5,022 bases of DNA. Origin: DASZGI01 sp035938995 (GTDB lineage: Bacteria > Actinomycetota > Actinomycetes > Streptomycetales > Catenulisporaceae). Of the stretch, positions 1 through 4,955 are shown piece after piece. The translations under genes and the position numbers were made by a program. A model generated the notes under the pieces. The model saw only the letters and a program-made list of their open reading frames with translations. It did not search any database and had not been told where the DNA came from. The stretch spans positions 1-5,022 of the forward strand of contig NZ_DASZGI010000114.1 in NCBI RefSeq assembly GCF_035938995.1. The letters are read 5' to 3'. The first letter of the stretch is position 1; each line of letters begins with the position of its first letter.

Positions 1-874
1 CGGAACCGTCCGCGCCGTCCTCCTCGGCCAGCCGTCTCGCCGGGGCGCGGCCGAGCAGCGCGAACGTGCGGTCGATCACCTCGGCCGGGGTCGGCCGAGC
101 GGACGGGTCCTTCTCCAGGCAGTCCTCGACCACGGCGCGCAGCGGTTCGAGGACGCCGGTCAGCTCAGGCGCGTCGTGCACCGTGCGGTACATCACGGCG
201 GTCGCCTCGTCGCGGCCGAACGGCGGCTCGCCTGTCGCGGCGTAGACCAGCACCGATCCGAGCGTGAAGACGTCCGTCGCCGGCACGACCGGCTCGCCGA
301 CGACCTGTTCGGGCGCCATGAACGCGGGCGTGCCAAGAGTCCAGTTTCCGCCGGTGAGGGTGGTCCCGTCCGACGTGCGGGCGATCCCGAAGTCGACCAC
401 CCGCAAGCCGTCCGCCGTCAGCAGGATGTTCGAGGGCTTCAGGTCCCGGTGTACCACCCCCGCGGCGTGGATGTCCGTCAGCGCACTGGCGACACCCATG
501 GCCAGCGCGGCGACGGCGGGCGGTGGCAGCGGGCCGAGCGCGTCGACGACCGCCATGAGCGTCGGGCCGTGGATGTACTCGGTGGCCAGCCACGGCGGGT
601 CGGCCTCGAGGTCGGCGTCGACGACTCGTGCGGTCAGCTCGCCCTCGATGCGGCGGGCCGCGGCCAGTTCGCGCCGGAAGCGGGGCATGGCCGCCTCCCG
701 CGCCGCCGCGTGCGCGATCAGGGCCTTGATGGCGACGCGGGTGCCGTCGGCCGCGCGGGCCGAGTAGACGCGGCCCATCCCGCCCTGCCCGATCAGGCCC
801 ACCACCGTATACGGCCCGAGGGCGAGCAGGTCCGTCGGCTCAAGTGGCTTGTCCTGCGAGAGGTCTCCGGTCAC
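1..874 (-). CDS. Hanks-type serine/threonine protein kinase, catalytic domain (3' end beyond window)
   Basis: This is a eukaryotic-like Ser/Thr kinase that transfers ATP phosphate to protein Ser/Thr. The frame is open to the left edge, so only about 291 residues are visible. Numbered from the GTG at 874: glycine loop GQGGMGRVY (29-37), VAIK lysine K50, probable alpha-C glutamate E69, catalytic loop HRDLKPSN (142-149; D144, N149), DFG (161-163), a Thr-rich activation loop (T171, T172, T174, T179, T182), APE (187-189) and the late conserved Arg260. All catalytic residues are intact, so it should be active. The kinase fold ends near 275 and an Ala/Arg/acidic stretch begins, probably the linker seen before a transmembrane or sensor part in this family; that part is not visible. 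The start is uncertain. GTG 874 lacks a clear ribosome site. GTG 967 is in frame, lies 10 nt after a GGGGG run and adds 31 residues, but its codons are poorer in G/C at position 3. An in-frame stop at 976-974 bars anything longer. A terminator and 360 bp separate it from divIVA. Confidence 0.93.
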   Translation of the reverse strand, partial: MTGDLSQDKPLEPTDLLALGPYTVVGLIGQGGMGRVYSARAADGTRVAIKALIAHAAAREAAMPRFRRELAAARRIEGELTARVVDADLEADPPWLATEYIHGPTLMAVVDALGPLPPPAVAALAMGVASALTDIHAAGVVHRDLKPSNILLTADGLRVVDFGIARTSDGTTLTGGNWTLGTPAFMAPEQVVGEPVVPATDVFTLGSVLVYAATGEPPFGRDEATAVMYRTVHDAPELTGVLEPLRAVVEDCLEKDPSARPTPAEVIDRTFALLGRAPARRLAEEDGADGS

Positions 875-927
875 CGCCCGGTACAGGGCCAGGCACTCGC
901 CCAGCGCTGATCGCCATCTGCCGTCCC

Positions 928-973
928 GCAGTCGCGGGTCGGCAGTCGCAGTCTGCCTCGTCTGCACGCAGTC
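928..973. repeat. Four GCAGTC hexamer repeats upstream of the kinase
   Basis: The hexamer GCAGTC (GACTGC on the minus strand) begins at 928, 942, 948 and 968. The middle two are directly adjacent. The copies lie 55-100 bp upstream of the GTG at 874, where a regulator site could sit. If translation starts at GTG 967, most of them are inside coding sequence. The repetition is visible; any binding role is inference. Confidence 0.5.
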
Positions 974-1032
974 TCAACCCCCGGGCTCGCCTGTTCGCTG
1001 CCGGTCCCCCGCCACCGAGTGAAGCAGCCGCA

Positions 1033-1064
1033 CCGTGACCTTGCCAGGCCAAGTGGTGTCACGG
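1033..1064. promoter_or_regulatory. Inverted repeat CCGTGAC / GTCACGG upstream of the kinase
   Basis: A perfect 7-bp inverted repeat pairs CCGTGAC (1033-1039) with GTCACGG (1058-1064). Inside it, CTTG (1040-1043) can pair with CAAG (1050-1053), extending the stem to 11 bp around a 6-nt loop with a 4-nt bulge on one side. The right arm overlaps the first unit of the direct repeat at 1057-1076. It may be an operator dyad or an RNA hairpin in a kinase leader; the sequence does not decide between these. Confidence 0.45.
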
Positions 1065-1076
1065 ATTGTCACAGAT
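1057..1076. promoter_or_regulatory. Tandem 10-bp direct repeat, operator-like
   Basis: TGTCACGGAT (1057-1066) is followed immediately by TGTCACAGAT (1067-1076), 9 of 10 identical. On the minus strand this reads as two GTGAC pentamers separated by 5 nt. One-turn-spaced direct repeats of this kind are typical sites for OmpR/PhoP-family response regulators, including MtrA-like regulators of actinobacteria. The repeat is plain in the sequence; the protein that binds it is inference. Confidence 0.45.
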
Positions 1077-1162
1077 CCGACCTGGAACGGTCAGGGCGAC
1101 GGACGCGTTTCAGGGTTCTGTTGCGGCTGGTTCGGATGCGCGAGACCGGCGGTGGACGCACT

Positions 1163-1194
1163 GCGGCCCCGATCCTGGTCGGGATCGAGGCCGC
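1163..1194 (-). terminator. Hairpin terminator downstream of divIVA
   Basis: On the minus strand a 13-bp stem (1194-1182 with 1175-1163) encloses a 6-nt loop (1181-1176). The stem is perfect except for one pair, 1188/1169, which is a U-G wobble in minus-strand RNA but a C/A mismatch in plus-strand RNA. The hairpin is therefore better formed in the divIVA transcript. It begins 41 nt after the divIVA stop. No U tract follows, which is common for actinobacterial terminators. It probably ends the division-gene transcript and separates it from the kinase. Confidence 0.7.
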
Positions 1195-1234
1195 GTGCGG
1201 TACGTCGACGTGAGTTCGCTCTAGGAGGTTCGGT

Positions 1235-2254
1235 TCAGGAGTCGGGGTCCTCTTCGATCAGGAAGCCGCGCATCGGCGACGGCGGGGGCGGCGGGTAGTT
1301 GGGCACCGACTGCGGCGGCACGCCCGGCCGGATCGGGGCCATGGTCTGGGTCATCTGGCTCATCGCGGAGCCGGCCATCGCGGGCGCGGGCATCGGCGGG
1401 TTGTACCCGCTGCCCTGCGGGCCCGGGTTCATCCCGGGGCCGGGGCCCATCGGACCGGGACCCATCGGGCCCGGGCCCATGCCGGGGGGCATGCCAGCCG
1501 AGCTCATGCCCGGCGGCATCCCGACGCCGGCCATGGCCGGGGCGCTGCTGCCCGGGCCCAGCTGCGGGAACGGGGACGAGCCGCGCGAGGCGAGCATCGG
1601 GTCGTCGGTGGTGCTGTTCGACTCCAGCTGCCGCATCTGGCTCTCCAGATACGACTTGAGCCGCTGCCGGTATTCGCGCTCGAACGCGCGCAGGTCCTCG
1701 ACCTTGCGCTCCAGCGAGGCGCGGGCCTGCTCGAGCGTGCCCATCGCCACGCGGTGCTTCTCCTGCGCGTCCCGCTCCAGCGCGTCGGCCTTGCCGCGGG
1801 ACTCGCGCTCCATGCCGTCGGCGCGGGTGCGCGCCTCGCCCACGATCTTGTTGGCCTCGTTGCGCGCCTCGGCGATCGCCTGGTCGGCGGTCTGCTGGGC
1901 CAGCGCGAGGACGCGGGCGGCCGAGTCGCCGCCCGGCTGGAACTGCGGCGGCTGCGGTTGCGGCACCGGCACGGGCATCGGCGCCGGCAACTGGGCGGGT
2001 ATCGGTACCGGTTCTCGTCGGGCCGGCATCCGGTCCATGGGCGGTCGGTCCATGGGCGGCTGCTGTTGCGCCGCGGCGGCGGCCCGGGTCGCGGCCGCGA
2101 GCTTGGCGCGCAGTTCCTCGTTCTCCCGCAGCAGCCGGGTGAGTTCGGCCTCCACCTCGTCCAGGAAGGCGTCGACCTCTTCCTCGTCGTAGCCCTCCCG
2201 GAGGCGGACGGTCGTGAACTGCTTGTTGTGCACGTCCTCGGGGGTCAACGGCAT
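1235..2254 (-). CDS. divIVA: DivIVA/Wag31 polar growth and septum-site protein
   Basis: DivIVA senses negative membrane curvature and, in actinobacteria, recruits the wall-growth machinery to poles and hyphal tips. The 339-residue product opens with the canonical N-terminal domain (1-55), including MPLTPEDVHNKQF and a YDEEEVDAFLDEVE segment that leads into the first coiled coil. A Gln/Pro/Met-rich linker (62-108) follows, then a long charged coiled coil (110-212), a polar S/T patch ESNSTTDD (211-218), a disordered Met/Pro/Gly-rich tail (220-328) with MGPGP repeats, and the acidic end EEDPDS. It is longer than mycobacterial Wag31 because of the linker and tail. The ATG at 2254 is preceded by a good GAGGTG ribosome site 5 nt away, and the known family N-terminus begins exactly there. 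It is the last gene of the division cluster, 82 bp after yggT, and is followed by a terminator. Confidence 0.97.
   Translation of the reverse strand: MPLTPEDVHNKQFTTVRLREGYDEEEVDAFLDEVEAELTRLLRENEELRAKLAAATRAAAAAQQQPPMDRPPMDRMPARREPVPIPAQLPAPMPVPVPQPQPPQFQPGGDSAARVLALAQQTADQAIAEARNEANKIVGEARTRADGMERESRGKADALERDAQEKHRVAMGTLEQARASLERKVEDLRAFEREYRQRLKSYLESQMRQLESNSTTDDPMLASRGSSPFPQLGPGSSAPAMAGVGMPPGMSSAGMPPGMGPGPMGPGPMGPGPGMNPGPQGSGYNPPMPAPAMAGSAMSQMTQTMAPIRPGVPPQSVPNYPPPPPSPMRGFLIEEDPDS
1441..1485. repeat. divIVA: Three 15-bp tandem repeats in the divIVA tail
   Basis: Three degenerate 15-bp units (1441-1455, 1456-1470, 1471-1485) encode the repeated MGPGP segment around DivIVA residues 259-273. 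They include a perfect 12-bp palindrome GGGCCCGGGCCC at 1467-1478. The unit length is a multiple of three, so gain or loss of units would keep the frame. This is a likely place for length variation between strains. Confidence 0.7.
2031..2060. repeat. divIVA: 15-bp tandem duplication in the divIVA linker
   Basis: Two adjacent 15-bp units (2031-2045 and 2046-2060) differ at only the last base. They encode a doubled PPMDR (residues 66-75) in the linker between the N-terminal domain and the coiled coil. The near-identity at DNA level suggests a recent in-frame duplication. Confidence 0.75.
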
Positions 2255-2259
2255 GTCTT

Positions 2260-2265
2260 CACCTC
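2260..2265 (-). promoter_or_regulatory. divIVA: Ribosome binding site of divIVA
   Basis: GAGGTG on the minus strand, 5 nt before the ATG at 2254. It is a strong match to the 16S rRNA tail and fixes the divIVA start. Confidence 0.8.
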
Positions 2266-2287
2266 AGCGTGGGTCGTCGGCGTACCG

Positions 2288-2328
2288 GACAGACAATATC
2301 TCGTGTCCTGGTTGTTATGTCTGCTGTC
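2288..2328. promoter_or_regulatory. AT-richer interrupted dyad in the yggT-divIVA spacer, possible divIVA promoter/operator
   Basis: This lies in the 82-bp spacer before divIVA and is clearly richer in A/T than its surroundings. GACAG (2288-2292) pairs with CTGTC (2324-2328), and the flanking AGACA (2291-2295) pairs with TGTCT (2318-2322), giving an imperfect dyad around an AT-rich centre. On the minus strand TATTGT (4 of 6 to the -10 consensus) follows CAGACA (4 of 6 to -35) with a long 19-nt spacer. A private divIVA promoter is plausible but weakly supported. Confidence 0.35.
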
Positions 2329-2336
2329 GGGTGCGC

Positions 2337-2621
2337 TCAAAGCTGGCCCACCACCTTGAGCAGGATGGACATGATGATCAGCAGCAGCAGAAACGCCAGG
2401 TCCAGCGCGATCCCGCCGATGCGGAGCGGCGGGATGTGCCGACGCAGAAATCTCAGCGGCGGATCGGTTGCCGTATAGGCGGACTCCACGGCAACCAGCA
2501 TGGCACCGTGCGGGTCATAGGATCTGGCGAATTGGAAAACCAGCTCCATGATCAGCCGGAAGATGAGCACGACCCAGTACGCCCAGAGCGCAACCGTGAT
2601 CACTTGGATCGCCAGGTGCAT
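2337..2621 (-). CDS. yggT: YggT-family small integral membrane protein (YlmG)
   Basis: This is a 94-residue membrane protein, of normal size for a single-unit YggT protein. It has two hydrophobic helices, about residues 5-28 and 70-90. The family signature between them is ATDPPLRFLRRHIPPLRIGG (51-70), running into the second helix through IALDLAF. The molecular role is not settled; related proteins are tied to cell division, osmotic tolerance and, in plastids, nucleoid and division organisation. Here it sits between sepF and divIVA, its usual place. The ATG at 2621 is forced because an in-frame TAG lies directly before it. No good ribosome site is visible, only a weak GGGA about 12 nt upstream, and a strong hairpin lies just before that, so expression may depend on read-through from sepF. 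Confidence 0.94.
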   Translation of the reverse strand: MHLAIQVITVALWAYWVVLIFRLIMELVFQFARSYDPHGAMLVAVESAYTATDPPLRFLRRHIPPLRIGGIALDLAFLLLLIIMSILLKVVGQL

Positions 2622-2638
2622 CTACGCCGTCCATCCCA

Positions 2639-2662
2639 GGTGCCGCCGTCACCGGCGGCACC
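2639..2662 (-). promoter_or_regulatory. Intercistronic hairpin with GTGA tetraloop between sepF and yggT
   Basis: The minus strand forms a perfect 10-bp stem (2662-2653 with 2648-2639) closed by the loop GTGA, a GNRA-type tetraloop in RNA. It lies 17 nt after the sepF stop and 17 nt before the yggT ATG. No U tract follows, so it may act as a partial terminator, an RNA-processing or stability element, or a brake on yggT translation. Confidence 0.6.
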
Positions 2663-2679
2663 GGGTCGGATACCGCCTG

Positions 2680-3366
2680 TCAGCTCTGGTTGAAGAACCC
2701 ACCCTCGGCGATGCGGGCCTTGTCTTCAGCCGTCACATCGACGTTAGCAGGTGATAGCAAGAAGACCTTCTGGGTCACGCGCTCCATGGTCCCGCGCAGC
2801 CCGAAGATGAGGCCCGCGGCGAAGTCGACCAGCCGCTTCGCGTCGGCGTCTCCCATGTCGGACAGGTTCATGATGACCGGGGTGCCGTCGCGGAAGTGCT
2901 CGCCGATCGTGCGCGCCTCGTTGTAGCTGCGCGGGTGCAGGGTCGTGATCCGGTATGCCTCGGACGTCGCGCCGCCGCCGTCCCCGCCGCCGAAGCCGTG
3001 CGGGACGCTGCCCATCGCGGACGCGACCGGGGCGGGGCGCTCGTACCGGTCGACCCGCTCGGGGAGCATCGACAGCGGCGCCGGGCGGACGTACTCGCCG
3101 GCGGCGCCGCGGTCCTGACCGGCGCCGCGCGCGGCGCCCTGGGGACGGCGCGGCTCGGACAGGAACAGCGGACGGGGGTCGTGCTCGACCGCGGCCTCGC
3201 GCGGACCGGGCGGCGCGTAGCGCTCGTCCTCGTCGTCGACGTCCTCGTCGGGGCGGACCGGGCGCGCCTCCTCGTCGGGCTCCTCGGTGTACTCCTCGTA
3301 GGCGTACGGGTCGTCGCCCTCCATCAGCCCGAGGTAGACGGCCGTCTTCTTCATGAATCCGGGCAT
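2680..3366 (-). CDS. sepF: SepF, FtsZ membrane anchor and division protein
   Basis: SepF binds the FtsZ C-terminus, attaches it to the membrane and bundles filaments at the septum; in actinobacteria lacking FtsA it is the main anchor. The product is 228 residues. The N-terminus with MKKTAVYLGLMEG fits the short amphipathic membrane-binding helix. An acidic then Pro/Arg/Gly-rich flexible linker spans about 18-136. The globular SepF domain (about 138-219) carries YRITTLHPRSYNEA, the VIMNLSDM strand, the FAAGLIFGLRG segment with the conserved glycines, and VFLLSP, and the protein ends in FFNQS. I chose the ATG at 3366 because GGAAGGTGA lies 5 nt upstream. The in-frame GTG at 3375 sits inside that ribosome site, and a later ATG at 3354 is also possible. 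It lies 139 bp after yggS and 58 bp before yggT. Confidence 0.96.
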   Translation of the reverse strand: MPGFMKKTAVYLGLMEGDDPYAYEEYTEEPDEEARPVRPDEDVDDEDERYAPPGPREAAVEHDPRPLFLSEPRRPQGAARGAGQDRGAAGEYVRPAPLSMLPERVDRYERPAPVASAMGSVPHGFGGGDGGGATSEAYRITTLHPRSYNEARTIGEHFRDGTPVIMNLSDMGDADAKRLVDFAAGLIFGLRGTMERVTQKVFLLSPANVDVTAEDKARIAEGGFFNQS

Positions 3367-3371
3367 GCCCG

Positions 3372-3380
3372 TCACCTTCC
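3372..3380 (-). promoter_or_regulatory. sepF: Ribosome binding site deciding the sepF start
   Basis: GGAAGGTGA on the minus strand ends 5 nt before the ATG at 3366. It overlaps the alternative GTG at 3375, which argues against that codon as the start. Confidence 0.65.
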
Positions 3381-3416
3381 TTTTCGAACTGATGGTCCAT
3401 CGGCCGGGGCCAGGCT

Positions 3417-3472
3417 CACCGCGCCGCGGTGTGCCCCGCCGTCCGGTCCCTCCCCCGCCGGTGTCCCGGCGG
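3417..3472. other. Two small GC hairpins in the yggS-sepF spacer
   Basis: The 139-bp spacer between yggS and sepF holds two inverted repeats. One is a 7-bp stem with a 4-nt loop (3455-3461 with 3466-3472). The other is a 6-bp stem with a 3-nt loop (3417-3422 with 3426-3431). Neither is followed by a T-rich run on the minus strand. They may weaken read-through into sepF, but such stems are easily formed by chance in DNA this rich in G/C. Confidence 0.35.
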
Positions 3473-3505
3473 CCGGCGCGACCCGTTCGGGTACTGGATC
3501 AGACG

Positions 3506-4234
3506 TTACCGCAGCGGCGGGCGAGCGCCGAGTAACGCGGAGCCGATCCGCACGTGTGTCGCGCCCGCGGCGACGGCCGCCTCGAGATCCCCGCTCATCC
3601 CCGCAGAGAGTGACACAGCTCCAGCGTGGGCGCCACGTACTTTCGCGGCAATCTCGGCGAGCCGTTCGAATGCCGCGCCGGGGTTCGCGCCGAGCGGGGC
3701 GACGGCCATCAGCCCGCCGAGCCTGAGCGCCGCGGATTCGGCTACCGCGTCGGCGACCCGTTCGACCTCGGAGGGTTCCGCGCCGCCGCGTCCGGCGGCA
3801 TCCGGATCCAGATTCACCTGCACCAGACAGAGCGGCGATCGATCGGCGCGTCGCGCGGCGTCGTCGAGGGCGTAGACGAGCTTGACGCGGTCGACCGATT
3901 GGACGACGTCGGCGTAGGAGACCACCGAGCGTGCCTTGTTCGTCTGTAGCTGACCGATGAAGTGCCAGGTCAGGCCGGGTAGCCCGGATCCGACCTCGGC
4001 GGCTTTCGCAGCGGCCTCCTGGTCGCGGTTCTCGCCGAACTCGCATACTCCCGCCTGATACAGACGAATGACGTCAGACGCCGGATATGTCTTGGTTACA
4101 GCAATCAGCGACACCTCGTCCGGTTCGCGACCGGCGGCGGCGCAGGCTGCTGCGATCCGCGCCCGCACCGTGGCCAGGTTCCGGGCCAGCTCACCGGCGC
4201 GCGCGTCGGGCGCCTGCGAATCCGTCTCAGACAT
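3506..4234 (-). CDS. yggS: YggS-family pyridoxal-5'-phosphate homeostasis protein (YlmE)
   Basis: This single-domain alanine-racemase-like TIM barrel binds PLP and balances free PLP and linked amino-acid pools; no enzyme reaction is established for the family. The product is 242 residues. The PLP lysine is K48 in LIAVTKTYP. Other family motifs are FGENRDQEAAAK (66-77), WHFIGQLQTNKAR (90-102), the GLMAVAP strand (174-180), and near the C-terminus LSAGMSGDLEAAV (209-221) followed by GATHVRIGSALLG, which forms the phosphate-binding site. The ATG at 4234 overlaps the end of pgeF by 8 bp, so translation is probably coupled; no strong ribosome site precedes it. The frame stays open to 4471, but that stretch lies wholly inside pgeF and lacks family sequence, so it is not used. 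The gene ends with TAA at 3508-3506. Confidence 0.96.
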   Translation of the reverse strand: MSETDSQAPDARAGELARNLATVRARIAAACAAAGREPDEVSLIAVTKTYPASDVIRLYQAGVCEFGENRDQEAAAKAAEVGSGLPGLTWHFIGQLQTNKARSVVSYADVVQSVDRVKLVYALDDAARRADRSPLCLVQVNLDPDAAGRGGAEPSEVERVADAVAESAALRLGGLMAVAPLGANPGAAFERLAEIAAKVRGAHAGAVSLSAGMSGDLEAAVAAGATHVRIGSALLGARPPLR

Positions 4235-4955
4235 CTTCAAACCAGGCGAATCCGGCGAACCGCCCGGTCGTTCCTTCGCGGCGGTAGGAGTAGTGGTCGG
4301 CGGATTCCTTCGCACAGACCGGCGATCGCCGGCCGTCTCCGATTCCGGCCTCGCGCAGTTGCACCCAGACGCCGGCCGGCACGTCGACGGCGGGGGTGCC
4401 CTGACGAGTCGTCGCCCACGATTCGGGCACCTGGGCGGCGACATCCGCGCGCATCTGCTCGGGCACCTCATAGCAGGCGCCGCACACGGCAGGGCCGGTG
4501 TAGGCGAGCATCCGGGAGGGTTCCGCGCCGAGCGCGCGCATCGCCGCGACGGTGGCGGGCACTACCCCGGCGGCCATTCCCGGGCGTCCGGCGTGAGCGG
4601 CCGCGACGACTCCCGCGACCGGATCGGCGAGCAGGACCGGGGTGCAGTCGGCGACCAGGACCGCGAGGACCGTGCCCGGCCGGTCGGTGACGATCGCGTC
4701 GACCTCGGGCGACACGCCGCCCGGCCAAGGTCCGCGCACCACGGCGACTCCAGCGCCGTGCACCTGCCGCATGTAGACGACGCTGCCAGGGGCCATGCCG
4801 AGGGATTTCGCGGCCAGCCGCCGGTTCTCCGCGACCGCCTCTGGGTCGTCGCCGACGTGCCCCCCGAGGTTCAGCGATCCGTAGGGCGCCGCGCTCACTC
4901 CGCCGTGCCGGTCGGAGAAGGCGAAGCGGAAGCGGCCGTGCTCGAAGAGCTCCAC
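4227..4955 (-). CDS. pgeF: PgeF/YfiH-type laccase-domain protein (YlmD; peptidoglycan editing factor)
   Basis: This belongs to the Cu-oxidase_4 (DUF152) family. The E. coli member removes L-Ser wrongly placed in peptidoglycan precursors; purine-nucleoside and oxidase activities are known in relatives, so the exact reaction here is inferred. The product is 242 residues, normal for the family. Visible motifs are FSDRHGGVS and SLNLGGHVGDD near the N-terminus, QVHGAGV with H66, VADCTPVLLADP with C104, AAAHAGRPG with H121, GPAVCGACYEV (154-164) and the C-terminal YSYRRE-TTGR segment. H66, C104 and H121 form the expected metal site. The canonical HAGWRG is HAGRPG here. The start is GTG at 4955, with AAAGG about 9 nt upstream. 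The gene overlaps yggS by 8 bp and should be in one transcript with it. Confidence 0.96.
   Translation of the reverse strand: MELFEHGRFRFAFSDRHGGVSAAPYGSLNLGGHVGDDPEAVAENRRLAAKSLGMAPGSVVYMRQVHGAGVAVVRGPWPGGVSPEVDAIVTDRPGTVLAVLVADCTPVLLADPVAGVVAAAHAGRPGMAAGVVPATVAAMRALGAEPSRMLAYTGPAVCGACYEVPEQMRADVAAQVPESWATTRQGTPAVDVPAGVWVQLREAGIGDGRRSPVCAKESADHYSYRREGTTGRFAGFAWFEDV

Larger units (their letters stand above)
875..1234. other. 360-bp gene-free region between divIVA and the kinase
   Basis: No convincing gene lies here. The short open frames on both strands lack family motifs and steady codon bias. In the direction of transcription the region holds a hairpin terminator just after divIVA (1194-1163), a tandem TGTCAC-type direct repeat (1057-1076), a long inverted repeat (1033-1064) and four GCAGTC hexamers (928-973) just ahead of the kinase. 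It probably carries the kinase promoter and operator, but I could not find a convincing -10/-35 pair. The last part (967-875) could be kinase coding sequence if the upstream GTG is used. Confidence 0.6.

Noticed and set aside
165..593. Minus-strand open frame over the kinase
   Set aside because: It is a frame shadow. The kinase frame carries HRDLKPSN, DFG and APE over the same bases.
840..1062. Short open frames on both strands in the gap before the kinase
   Set aside because: They overlap each other, lack ribosome sites and family features, and their codon use does not favour any one of them.
1299..2192. Long plus-strand open frame (297 codons) opposite divIVA
   Set aside because: It is a mirror of the strongly biased divIVA codons: Ser/Gly/Ala/Arg-rich, no family motif, no ribosome site and fully antisense to a clear gene.
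2744..3400. Minus-strand open frame overlapping sepF (218 codons)
   Set aside because: Arg-rich shadow of sepF in another frame. The SepF domain sequence is in the frame that ends at 2680.
2896..3726. Plus-strand open frame of 276 codons across sepF and yggS
   Set aside because: It spans two well-supported minus-strand genes, is Arg/Ala/Val-rich and has no recognisable domain.
4235..4471. Upstream extension of yggS by 79 codons
   Set aside because: It lies inside pgeF in another frame, is Arg/Pro-rich like other shadows, and family YggS proteins begin near the ATG at 4234.
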